From positions 256,284,994-256,348,993 of the forward strand of contig NC_073746.1 in assembly GCF_029784135.1 (NCBI RefSeq): a stretch of DNA of 64,000 nt, read 5' to 3'. Both the position numbers and the translations under genes were made by a program. How positions within the stretch are numbered: position 1 is the first letter of the stretch; every line of letters starts with the position of its first letter. The notes under the pieces were generated by a model. The model was not told the DNA's origin. It saw only the letters and a program-made list of their open reading frames with translations, and searched no databases. Positions 33,001-45,976 of this stretch are shown piece by piece. Source of the DNA: Toxorhynchites rutilus septentrionalis (Eukaryota > Arthropoda > Insecta > Diptera > Culicidae).

Positions 33001-33768
33001 GTAAGTATTTGTGATTTTCATGAGTTTTCGTTTATTCCGTGATCTATTTTAAGATCAGCTGAAATTACGTCCTTCCCGGCTTATGGGTTTATGTCTGTTG
33101 TTTGCAAAGTGATGAGCTGGGTTAAGAATGTTCCTTGCGCACCGGTAGTGGACTGCACTCTGAATCATTTTATAACTTTGTTTACGTCATTCCCAATGCC
33201 AACGCTCCCCAAACGAAAAAGTCACTGTCGACGAAAAATTCGTCCATTATTCTTGACCATGTTCTTGAAAACGATTCCTGAGTTTATTGTTATTCCCAGT
33301 GAAACTGTTGCCTTCTCAACGTAGGTATCACTTGTGTCATTTTTAATTAGTAGTAGGTACTTAGCTGAAATTTCTAAAAAACACATACTGAATGTAAGAA
33401 TTTCTTTGACGAAAAATCTCCCGGCATGATAAAGTGTTACGCTAATCACTCGAGAAATTTGAATGCAACTATTATTCAATTTTGAATATATTTGGCAACA
33501 CTGTGAAAATGTTGGAAGTCCCATTTTTGTATATTTATCTTTGTCAACTATTTTCCTCATCAACCAATCAGAAGCCGAGTTGCAAGTGGTCCGAGTTTGA
33601 CAGAAAGAGTGGTCCGGAATCGGCCCTCTATTGTCATGTCTCGTCTCAGGACGGAGACGGACGGTTCGTTGGGTTTTTGTCTGGACTTTGTGTCTCGGGT
33701 TTTGTATTGATTTTGGTTATATTCTTTATGTCAACATATCTCTTAAGCCGGATTCAGACGGCGCGAGT

Positions 33769-33960
33769 AAAGGCTGATTTAGACGATGCCAGTCAGCGCT
33801 CTAGTTGAAGTATCCAGTGAATAGAGAACAGACACTGTGTTCTAGTTAGAGGCCAATTACTTGTTCGATACTGGTACAAGTTACTTGAACAGAGTGTCTA
33901 TTCTCTGTTCACTGGATACTTCAACTAGAGCGCTGACTGGCATCGTCTAAATCAGCCTTA
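33769..33960. repeat. Inverted repeat, arms about 73 bp, possible MITE end
   Basis: 33769-33842 and 33888-33960 are near-perfect reverse complements (for example gatgccagtcagcgctctag against ctagagcgctgactggcatc) around a spacer of about 45 nt. The flanking cttaagccggattcagacgg resembles the ends of other mosquito MITEs. A partner end may lie near 36400-36522. Confidence 0.75.
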
Positions 33961-34379
33961 AGCATACGAGTCTGTCTAGTCAGTTACTGCAGTACAGCTA
34001 CTCACACTGTGTGAACACATCATGCCAGTTAGTGCCATGTGTGATTTGGCGTGCGAGCTACTTCAAAGTTTTTTGAATTTACTCGCACTCGCATCCCTCA
34101 AAACGTAAAAAAAAATTAGCGCTCGAATCAGGGATGCCAAATCTTTACATTGTCTTTATTTTTAAGATATTTGAAAATATGTGAAGATATTTATAGACTT
34201 GAAAATTATTGGAAAAACAAATAAAACCCTCATAGTTTCTAAGCGGAATCGTTGTTATTAAACGGTTTTATTCAGCTTGCCCTGTAATCTGTTTGTATGT
34301 TTGTAACGTGTTTGTCTGTAGCGCTGACCCACATTAATAGAAATTCGACCCCCTTCCTGTTGACCGATTGATCTGAAAT

Positions 34380-34960
34380 TTGGAACACACCTTTATCTCT
34401 GTAGTCATTACAAAACTGCGTATTTCATGATTTTGAAAATCCAAGATGGCGTCCGCTACAAAATGGCGGATCCCTTTCTTCCTCAAAACCTCATCAATGT
34501 GGGTTTTCCAAAACCCCATCAATGTGGGTATCGAATGAAAGGGCTTGACTAGCAGAATACGGTTATTTAAGAAAAATGCCAATCCAAGATGGCTGCCACT
34601 ACAAAATGACGGACTACATATTTTCTCAAAACTTCATCAATATGGGTATTAAATGAAAGGGATTGACTAGCAGAATACGGTTATTTATGATAAATGTAAA
34701 TCCAAGATGCCTGCCACTACAAAATGGCGGACTACATATTTTCTAAAAACCCTATTATTATGGGTATCAAATGAAAGGGCTTGACTAGTATAACACGGTT
34801 ATTTATGAAAAATACAAATCCATAAAAATTCTACCAAATGGCGGACTACATATTATGTCAAAACACACATGGGTATCAAATTAAAGGGCTTGAATAGTAG
34901 ATCACAGTGGATCATGAAAAATTAAAATCCAAGATGGCCGCAATCACATAATAGCAAATT
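34380..34960. repeat. About 113-bp diverged tandem repeats, four to five units
   Basis: The landmark aatccaagatgg...ctacaaaatggcggactacat followed by gggtatcaaatgaaaggg recurs near 34438, 34581, 34692, 34806 and 34925. It is embedded in a longer repeat (34260-35450) whose opening block (ttaaacggttttatt) occurs again at 34977. There is no coding capacity. Confidence 0.7.
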
Positions 34961-36560
34961 ACTTTATTAAACGGTTTTATTTAGCTTAAACTGTTCGTAT
35001 GTATGTTTGTATGTTTGTAGGATTGTCTCACATTAATAGAAATTTGACCAATAGGAACTGACCGGATTTATAAAATAACTTTATCTCTGCTGTCATTTTA
35101 AAACTGCTTATCTTGAAAAATCCAATTTGACCGCCGCTACAAAATTTTAAAAAAAATCTGATTCCATATCATCTCAAAAAAAGGTTGATTGAGATATGTG
35201 TATCAAACCAACGAACTTGACTTGGAGAACACACTATGTATTTTCTGCAATCCACTCAATATCGGTATCAAATAAAATTTTTTGACTGATAGAATACAGT
35301 ACAATGCCTTTATTGTAGAGAAATATTCTAATGAAACAGATAATGTACTAAAAACTAGAAAATAAAATGAGTAAAAAAACTTTTTAAATTAAACGGTTTA
35401 TTTGTGATTAAACATAATAATTACTAAAAGCTAGAAAATAATTAGGCAAGTAGCAGATAGAAGTTATCACACCTCTCCTTTATTAGTCTAGGGCATTGAT
35501 AAGACTAAAATAAAATCGTGGTGGCTGGTGGGGCACGTTTTCTTTTTGAGATAGTTTTCTTGGGATTCTAAATATAAAATCATTATCGGGCACAATTTTC
35601 ATTCAAAATTCACTCACAACTTGCAAAAAAGTATTCTTCTAAGAAACAGAATACATATTCGATTTAAAAAAGTAGATTTTCATTCATTATATTAGTTTTT
35701 GAGGCGTATTTATTCCTCCTGCAAATCTACTATCATTTTCATTTCACAAATTGGTACACGAAGCTGCTGTCAAGGCGAAATAAATCAAATTTTGAAAAAT
35801 CTTTTAGACTGCCATTTGTAGCACCACATACTTTCGGAATTATTTTAGCTATGGATGCTTTCGAGATTCTAAAAAAATATCGACAATAATCTGAACGATA
35901 TTCCAGAAGAAAGGCACATCATTTCTAGTTTCACTCATGTCGGTATAGCATCCCTCATGAGTGTATCTTGCGTTGTATTTGTGGAGCAATTAAATCCAAC
36001 AGTTTTTTCACTTTTTCAGGTGTTATTCTCAACACTGCTCTGTACTCTCGGAGATCATCATCGTAGAGTTACTTCAATATTGTATTTGTTGCTCCTTTTC
36101 TTTGCATCCAATTCCTGGCCCGAATCCTTTTTTCTTTCTGTTTTTTCCGGATAGTACCTTCGGTTCAAAGAAATTCAGCACAAAATATTTTTAAACACGG
36201 CCAGCGTGTGTTTCGCGTTAAAATTGTGTAATGATAAATTCAACTGTAAACTTAAGACGAAAACTGCCAATAAAGAGGTCGATTTCGGATCAATCTTCTG
36301 ACAAATTCGGATCTGATTGCTGTTTCTGACTATTTGATGGACATTTGAAAAATCGCCTGGCATCTCTGGTAAACCTGTGCCGTAGTATCTAGTTTCTTAC
36401 CAGCAGCTCACATTGTGTGAACGGACAAGGCGAGTCAACCATTTGTAAAGCGAGTTCACCGGGTCAGTAGCTGCTCATTGTGAAGTCAGCTACTAGCAAC
36501 GTATAAATGGGCCTTTAGTTCCAAATTTCAGAGTCAAAATCATTCGCGACTAGTTGGGAA
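34961..36560. other. Repeat-derived AT-rich sequence
   Basis: It continues the repeat above, then becomes unassigned. No gene is visible. Confidence 0.4.
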
Positions 36561-36972
36561 AAATAGTCTATCTATTATTATTGTTGGATAAGGGTCTCGA
36601 CTACGGGATTTAAGCATTTAAATAATACATTTTTTTCTAAATTTAGAACTGGTTTTAGGCATGCTCATTAGAAAGAGGGCATTGCAATTTAAAACTGTTG
36701 TAGGTGACGACACCACGAATAACAGGAATAACATTAAATAAATCATTCATTTGACATTTGACGTGACGGTGCTGCTGCAAGCATAGACTGCAAGTGTGAA
36801 TTGGTGGAAACGGTGACGGAACGTGGACGTTCTTTTACGTGACGTTCTATTTGAATCGCACATAAATCTGCACATCCGAACTCTTTCTCAGAGCTTGGAC
36901 GGATGTCTTGAATATTCACGATATGTAACGCAAGTAACGGAGTTGTGTTAGAAGTTGCCGCTCTGGTTCAAC

Positions 36973-37330
36973 CAAGGCGCTTGTATAAATGTATAACAGG
37001 TGAAGCAACATCATCACTTCAATAAGAAGGGGATTACGGTTTGTGGAGCGGGGGTTGTTTGTTTTGTTATTGCTAGGATACGCCATTATTGCATTTTCAC
37101 ATGCGAGAGTAGTGGATGAACTGGATGAGAATGGAATTCTACAAAATCATCCCTTCTTTTTCACATAAATTCGCGAAAGCCGAACATAGTAGGCATCGTT
37201 CGAATAAGCGTCGTGGCAGTTTGTAGAGAGCTGCCGGCAGCTGTTTGTAAACAATACCGACAGCAATTCCAATATGGCTGAAAGTGCATTTCATATCATT
37301 GTTTCACCTGGTATATATAGAGGCGCCTTG
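36973..37330. mobile_element. hAT-type MITE in the left palindrome arm
   Basis: It starts CAAGGCGC and ends GCGCCTTG, with an exact 8-bp duplication GGTTCAAC on both sides (36965-36972 and 37331-37338). It is 358 bp long, from the same terminal family as 4917-5458. A mirrored copy lies near 43843-44175. Confidence 0.85.
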
Positions 37331-37906
37331 GGTTCAACAATGCAAAATGAAAATCAAACACCTCATCATAGGATGCGGTGCTAGTGCCCACCACACGGTA
37401 TGGAGCAGTTGCGACATTATGCTTGAATATCTAATGTCGAATAGTAGTAACATTTGTTACCAAAAAAACGATCTAACATTTGTTAACTCTTTTAGACTCT
37501 ATTAGTTCTTGATTTAACACTGTGCAGCGCTTAACGATCAGATTTGATGAAGAATTGGCATGTGTCGAATTGAATCGATCATAAACATATAATGTTTAAT
37601 AACAATTCTAGAGATTATTGAACAATTCAGAGATCCAAGAAAAACAAATTAGGATATGTGTTATTCCAAACTTCTGGAAAATAATCTGATGTCATTGGAG
37701 AATATTTCTTCCACTGATCAACTTGAACTGGTTTTGTCAGAGTTTGGACCCAATATTTCATCAACATTTGAAAAGAACTGCCCACTGATGACTTCTAGCG
37801 AAGATGCATCTTGGCGGAACAAAAAACTTGAAAAGCTTAGAAAACTTTTCAACAAAGCAAACATTAATTCTAATTGGAAAGATTACAGAAACTGTCTAAT
37901 ACTAAG

Positions 37907-38357
37907 GACAGACATACATCTGTACTTGCGTTGTAAGAGTACAGCGTTGTACAGGTACTATCGTACCATGACAGACATACTTTGATTGTACATTGTACCG
38001 TATGTCAAACTGACAATCAGAATTTTTCCAATTTTCACCACATATTTCAATGAAAAAGGTTTTTATTTAGCGTCTTAGCTATCAAACACAACAAGCAAGA
38101 TTCCAGTCAAAGTTATTAACTCAAGAGAAAGTCAATGAAAAGAATGTTTACCAAGTGTTTTGATTCGATTTGTTCATGCTACCCACCACTAACCATCTAT
38201 GGCGCTGCGCACAGTACAACTGTAGCCATGTACAGCGGTAAAATAGGTCGGTATAGGTACAGCGATTGTACCGAGTTGCTTGCATGGTTCTAGCGCTGTA
38301 CATGGTGACAGACATACAATTTTCGAAGTACAACGGTAGTACAGCTGTATGTCTGTC
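37907..38357. mobile_element. GACAGACATAC MITE, complete copy (left arm)
   Basis: The ends gacagacatacatctgtact and agtacagctgtatgtctgtc are inverted repeats. It is 451 bp, inserted into the retrotransposon relic. The mirrored copy is at 42816-43266 and a truncated one at 48228-48390. Confidence 0.8.
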
Positions 38358-39257
38358 ATAAGTATAACAGACTATAACAAACAAATTCGTAAATCTAAAT
38401 GATGAGTTTGGAAGCTTACTTGTGAATTGGAAGTATACTTACTGTTACTAGACTACATAAAGCCCTTTCAAAGGATCATACCAATGAGGTACATATAGAG
38501 GTGGAGCAGTAGGCGAAGTGTATCTGTATTGGCAAGCAAAATATCGTTTCGTAATTATTTGCATTCAATATTGAATGTATATGGAAGAAACAAAACAGTG
38601 TTGAAAGTATTCACGGTTGCATGATAATTTGAGCCAAAATTCTCATGAAATCATTCAACTGGTTGTTTTTTTAACAGATGACAATAATATCGTGGCTTAT
38701 TTCGATTATTCATGTGGTAAAAAGGTCCAGAGAGTATTCGTATGCTTAGTTCTCGAAAGCAGTAACATTTTCAGTGAAATTTTGATTAATTGGCGATTAT
38801 AATTTCACAACATACACACCGACACTGAGAGCCTTCGAAACATACACTTCATAACGTTAAAATAATGAAACTTCGTTTGTTTCTATGAACGTGGAGGAGT
38901 GAAAATGGCACATGGAAATATCACTTATATCCGTTTTTTTCGACGTGATTTCACAAATATTCACTCCACGCTATCACATTAGCCTCATATTCAGCGGGAG
39001 CTCTACAAAAATGTACTTTTTTAATTGATAAATTACTACCTGAGAATGGCATTTTCACATGGATGCGGTGGGCAATCGAAGATAAACACAAAGAATGACG
39101 TCACTATTTGCGAAATAGTTACGGCAGCGCATGCTATGTCGCTCGAAACTCGACCATCTTCATTACCTTTTTTCCAGGACATTGGGATCATACCAAGGGA
39201 CTTGTTTTGGTTTAATTAACGAAAACGGTCATTATCAGCTTCTCAAAGCGAATATAC

Positions 39258-39890
39258 CAGGTGTATGGCACGATTATCGCTATCTCACTCTACCTACCGT
39301 CATCGCATATCTCACTATCCCTCTGCTGTAAAAGTTCATCATCGACATCACGATATGTCAGATGGTGGTAAATTGGTAATTCGCGATGATGTCGACTTCA
39401 AATTAGGGCCATAATTTGTGTCCCAAACTCGTTAGTGTAATCTCTATCAGATTAGAAGACACGAAGCCGGTTTTTAAATTTTAAAATTTGAATAAAAATT
39501 TTCACATCATGTTATTTAATTACTTAAAACACGTATTTCTGACTTTCATTCAACCATATGGCTATACAATTCCAAAATTGTTGCTGAATTTTTTCATTAT
39601 AATATAAAAATTGTCTTCATAAATTTTCGCATGATACTTTTTCACCAACTGCAAACAAAAATGTTTTTGATTCAAATAGAATGCTAATTTCATATGGAAA
39701 AGCTAATTTTCATTCATAAGTTTAATTTTGGAAACGTTCATTCCGACTGCAAATCAGCTATTCGTTGACGCTCCCCTAAACTAGTAAATGAAGCACAATG
39801 CCGCCAACGCGGATCGCTGTTTTGAAGAAAATAAGTGCTTTTGACGTTTGAGATGTTGGCACCAAAAACATGGTTGGTGTCATACAGCTG
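39258..39890. mobile_element. hAT-type MITE (CAGGTGTATGGCA ends), left arm
   Basis: It starts caggtgtatggca and ends gtcatacagctg, flanked by the 8-bp duplication gaatatac (39250-39257 and 39891-39898). It is 633 bp, inserted in the same ORF2 relic. Copies are at 41284-41916, 46695-47327 and, independently, 58897-59554. Confidence 0.85.
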
Positions 39891-40468
39891 GAATATACCA
39901 ATTAGTTTAACATCCGTCATCTTGAGAATGATGGACAAGATCGATGATCTCCATATCAAATCATCATATTTGAACATGCGACCATTCAAAAAAATTATTT
40001 GCCTACCAACCTACCAAGCAAATAAATTAACTGAAACAGCGCTTCACATGTTAATTTCAAAAATAGAGAAGTCTTTTGACGCTAAAGAAATCTCGCTTAC
40101 TGCTTTTCTTGATATTGAGGGAGCTTCCAAAACGAACCAAATATTTTGGTATCATGTTTGGCTAAAGTTGGAGTATGTAATTTAGAAAATATAGAAAAGA
40201 CTGCGCTCTGGGCTTGTACAGTAATTTACATTTAGCCCATTAACGACCAAGCTGTGAAAATATTTTTTTAACAAAAGCCATTCGTGTTATAACGATTATT
40301 GGCGTTACAGAAACTTCAATCTTCAAGAATAATTTTTTTCCGTTCTTCGGTTTTCCGGAAAATGGCATAAAATCAAGAAAGCGCCAAATTAAAATCCTGT
40401 TGGAGGTTCAATCCAATGATTTTTTTTCCCTATTTTTATAGAAAACTAGCTGAAACGCTTAGCTGTGG

Positions 40469-40572
<104 letters not shown>

Positions 40573-41283
40573 CCATATATATATATATGTGCCACAGCTA
40601 AGAGTTTCAGCTAGTTTTCTATAAATTTATTGGGCAACAAACTGGGTGTAACGAAACTATGTGCGGAAAGTACATAACATCACAAAAATATGTGAACTTT
40701 TCTGCCGTATTACTTTGATAAAATATCACACATTGTGATGTAGGAAAAAAAAATCATTGGATTGAACCTCCAACAGGGTTTTAATTTGGCGCTTTCTTGA
40801 TTTTATGCCATTTTCCGGAAAACCGAAGAACGGAAAAAAATTATTCTTGAAGATTGAAGTTTCTGTAACGCCAATAATCGTTATAACACGAATGGCTTTT
40901 GTTAAAAAAAATATTTTCACAGCTTGGTCGTTAATGGGCTAAATGTAAATTACTGTACAAGCCCAGAGCGCAGTCTTGGCTATATTTTCTAAATTACATA
41001 CTCCAACTTTAGCCAAACATGATACCAAAATATTTGGTTCGTTTTGGAAGCTCCCTCAATATCAAGAAAAGCAGTAAGCGAGATTTCTTTAGCGTCAAAA
41101 GACTTCTCTATTTTTGAAATTAACATGTGAAGCGCTGTTTCAGTTAATTTATTTGCTTGGTAGGTTGGTAGGCAAATAATTTTTTTGAATGGTCGCATGT
41201 TCAAATATGATGATTTGATATGGAGATCATCGATCTTGTCCATCATTCTCAAGATGACGGATGTTAAACTAATTGGTATATTC

Positions 41284-41916
41284 CAGCTGTATGACATCAA
41301 CCATGTTTTTGGTGCCAACATCTCAAACGTCAAAAGCACTTATTTTCTTCAAAACAGCGATCCGCGTTGGCGGCATTGTGCTTCGTTTACTAGTTTAGGG
41401 GAGCGTCAACGAATAGCTGATTTGCAGTCGGAATGAACGTTTCCAAAATTAAACTTATGAATGAAAATTAGCTTTTCCATATGAAATTAGCATTCTATTT
41501 GAATCAAAAACATTTTTGTTTGCAGTTGGTGAAAAAGTATCATGCGAAAATTTATGAAGACAATTTTTATATTATAATGAAAAAATTCAGCAACAATTTT
41601 GGAATTGTATAGCCATATGGTTGAATGAAAGTCAGAAATACGTGTTTTAAGTAATTAAATAACATGATGTGAAAATTTTTATTCAAATTTTAAAATTTAA
41701 AAACCGGCTTCGTGTCTTCTAATCTGATAGAGATTACACTAACGAGTTTGGGACACAAATTATGGCCCTAATTTGAAGTCGACATCATCGCGAATTACCA
41801 ATTTACCACCATCTGACATATCGTGATGTCGATGATGAACTTTTACAGCAGAGGGATAGTGAGATATGCGATGACGGTAGGTAGAGTGAGATAGCGATAA
41901 TCGTGCCATACACCTG
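41284..41916. mobile_element. hAT-type MITE (CAGGTGTATGGCA ends), right arm
   Basis: This is the mirrored copy of 39258-39890, with target duplication gtatattc on both sides (41276-41283 and 41917-41924). Confidence 0.85.
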
Positions 41917-42815
41917 GTATATTCGCTTTGAGAAGCTGATAATGACCGTTTTTGTTAATTAAACCAAAACAAGTCCCTTGGTATGATCCCAATGTCCTGG
42001 AAAAAAGGTAATGAAGATGGTCGAGTTTCGAGCGACATAGCATGCGCTGCCGTAACTATTTCGCAAATAGTGACGTCATTCTTTGTGTTTATCTTCGATT
42101 GCCCACCGCATCCATGTGAAAATGCCATTCTCAGGTAGTAATTTATCAATCAAAAAAGTACATTTTTGTAGAGCTCCCGCTAAATATGAGGCTAATGTGA
42201 TAGCGTGGAGTGAATATTTGTGAAATCACGTCGAAAAAAACGGATATAAGTGATATTTCCATGTGCCATTTTCACTCTTCCACGTTCATAGAAACAAACG
42301 AAGTTTCATTATTTTAACGTTATGAAGTGTATGTTTCGAAGGCTCTCAGTGTCGGTGTGTATGTTGTGAAATTATAATCGCCAATTAATCAAAATTTCAC
42401 TGAAAATGTTACTGCTTTCGAGAACTAAGCATACGAATACTCTCTGGACCTTTTTACCACATGAATAATCAAAATAAGCCACGATATTATTGTCATTTGT
42501 TAAAAAACAACCAGTTGAATGATTTCATGAGAATTTTGGCTCAAATTATCATGCAACCGTGAATACTTTCAACACTGTTTTGTTTCTTCCATATACATTC
42601 AATATTGAATGCAAATAATTACGAAACGATATTTTGCTTGCCAATACAGATACACTTCGCCTACTGCTCCACCTCTATATGTACCTCATTGGTATGATCC
42701 TTTGAAAGGGCTTTATGTAGTCTAGTAACAGTAAGTATACTTCCAATTCACAAGTAAGCTTCCAAACTCATCATTTAGATTTACGAATTTGTTTGTTATA
42801 GTCTGTTATACTTAT

Positions 42816-43266
42816 GACAGACATACAGCTGTACTACCGTTGTACTTCGAAAATTGTATGTCTGTCACCATGTACAGCGCTAGAACCATGCAAGCAACTC
42901 GGTACAATCGCTGTACCTATACCGACCTATTTTACCGCTGTACATGGCTACAGTTGTACTGTGCGCAGCGCCATAGATGGTTAGTGGTGGGTAGCATGAA
43001 CAAATCGAATCAAAACACTTGGTAAACATTCTTTTCATTGACTTTCTCTTGAGTTAATAACTTTGACTGGAATCTTGCTTGTTGTGTTTGATAGCTAAGA
43101 CGCTAAATAAAAACCTTTTTCATTGAAATATGTGGTGAAAATTGGAAAAATTCTGATTGTCAGTTTGACATACGGTACAATGTACAATCAAAGTATGTCT
43201 GTCATGGTACGATAGTACCTGTACAACGCTGTACTCTTACAACGCAAGTACAGATGTATGTCTGTC
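42816..43266. mobile_element. GACAGACATAC MITE, right arm
   Basis: This is the mirrored copy of 37907-38357, with the same length (451 bp) and insertion point. Confidence 0.8.
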
Positions 43267-44577
43267 CTTAGTATTAGACAATTTCTGTAATCTTTCCAAT
43301 TAGAATTAATGTTTGCTTTGTTGAAAAGTTTTCTAAGCTTTTCAAGTTTTTTGTTCCGCCAAGATGCATCTTCGCTAGAAGTCATCAGTGGGCAGTTCTT
43401 TTCAAATGTTGATGAAATGTTGGGTCCAAACTCTGACAAAACCAGTTCAAGTTGATCAGTGGAAGAAATATTCTCCAATGACATCAGATTATTTTCCAGA
43501 AGTTTGGAATAACACATATCCTAATTTGTTTTTCTTGGATCTCTGAATTGTTCAATAATCTCTAGAATTGTTATTAAACATTATATGTTTATGATCGATT
43601 CAATTCGACACATGCCAATTCTTCATCAAATCTGATCGTTAAGCGCTGCACAGTGTTAAATCAAGAACTAATAGAGTCTAAAAGAGTTAACAAATGTTAG
43701 ATCGTTTTTTTGGTAACAAATGTTACTACTATTCGACATTAGATATTCAAGCATAATGTCGCAACTGCTCCATACCGTGTGGTGGGCACTAGCACCGCAT
43801 CCTATGATGAGGTGTTTGATTTTCATTTTGCATTGTTGAACCCAAGGCGCCTCTATATATACCAGGTGAAACAATGATATGAAATGCACTTTCAGCCATA
43901 TTGGAATTGCTGTCGGTATTGTTTACAAACAGCTGCCGGCAGCTCTCTACAAACTGCCACGACGCTTATTCGAACGATGCCTACTATGTTCGGCTTTCGC
44001 GAATTTATGTGAAAAAGAAGGGATGATTTTGTAGAATTCCATTCTCATCCATCCAGCATAATGGCGTATCCTAGCAATAACAAAACAAACAACCCCCGCT
44101 CCACAAACCGTAATCCCCTTCTTATTGAAGTGATGATGTTGCTTCACCTGTTATACATTTATACAAGCGCCTTGGTTGAACCAGAGCGGCAACTTCTAAC
44201 ACAACTCCGTTACTTGCGTTACATATCGTGAATATTCAAGACATCCGTCCAAGCTCTGAGAAAGAGTTCGGATGTGCAGATTTATGTGCGATTCAAATAG
44301 AACGTCACGTAAAAGAACGTCCACGTTCCGTCACCGTTTCCACCAATTCACACTTGCAGTCTATGCTTGCAGCAGCACCGTCACGTCAAATGTCAAATGA
44401 ATGATTTATTTAATGTTATTCCTGTTATTCGTGGTGTCGTCACCTACAACAGTTTTAAATTGCAATGCCCTCTTTCTAATGAGCATGCCTAAAACCAGTT
44501 CTAAATTTAGAAAAAATTGTATTATTTAAATGCTTAAATCCCGTAGTCGAGACCCTTATCCAACAATAATAATAGAT

Positions 44578-45425
<848 letters not shown>

Positions 45426-45429
45426 GGTT

Positions 45430-45882
45430 GAGTTGAATTTTTCATTTTTTTAGGTTGTAACAACAATCCTAGATGTGTTTGGTTGTTTTGTATGTTGTAT
45501 CATAGTTTGAGCTCAATCGGTTCCGCACTTTTCGAGTTTTTGACGCGTACACAAACGAACAGAACATTTTTATATATATAGAAATAGATGAGGGAAATCG
45601 ATAAATTTTAAATCACTTCGAAACACAATTTCAGTTCATGATTTTGTCAAACACGTGGAAAAAAGATGTTTCCATCACATAGAACACATATTCATTGCTG
45701 AATAGTCGATTTTCATTAGAAGCTCAATTTCAAAAACCCACTCTGGTCATATATAAAATCATTTTTCTTCCAATTTTCCAATTTTTTATGCCGTAACAAC
45801 ACTCCTTGTGGGTTGTATATTGTGTTCAACTTTGAGCTCAATCGGTTTTCGAGTTATTGATGCGTACACAAACGAACAGAAC

Positions 45883-45917
<35 letters not shown>

Positions 45918-45976
45918 TAGGATTGTTGTTACAACCTGAAAAAATGAAAAAAATCAACTCAACTGTGCAACCACAA
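45430..45976. repeat. Repeat with (TA)n tail, partly palindromic
   Basis: Inverted copies of a ggttgtaacaacaatcctaga block lie at both ends (near 45454 and 45918). Between them is a block (45645-45886) that recurs at 48404-48645 and ends in a short TA tract (45887-45913). Confidence 0.65.

Larger units (their letters stand above)
37620..40185 (+). pseudogene. Non-LTR retrotransposon ORF2 relic (left arm), split by two MITEs
   Basis: The frame at 37656-37906 reads WRNKKLEKLRKLFNKA and WKDYRNCL, typical of the endonuclease-RT linker of Jockey/R1-type ORF2. After the MITE at 37907-38357 it resumes as TDYNKQIRKSK and, shifted, RLHKALSKDHTN. After the MITE at 39258-39890 it continues NIPISLTSVILRMMDK, TETALHMLISKIEKSF and TAFLDIEGA, the RT start with its first catalytic Asp. 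Stops and shifts make it non-functional. Removing both MITEs restores the expected order of domains. Confidence 0.75.
40989..43550 (-). pseudogene. Non-LTR ORF2 relic (right arm)
   Basis: This is the reverse-complement twin of 37620-40185, with the same two MITE insertions at 41284-41916 and 42816-43266. It carries several private substitutions and is non-functional. Confidence 0.75.

Noticed and set aside
39025..39219. 64-residue frame repeated at 41955-42149 and 47366-47560
   Set aside because: It is repeated only because the segment is duplicated. It has no domain and lies in repeat sequence.
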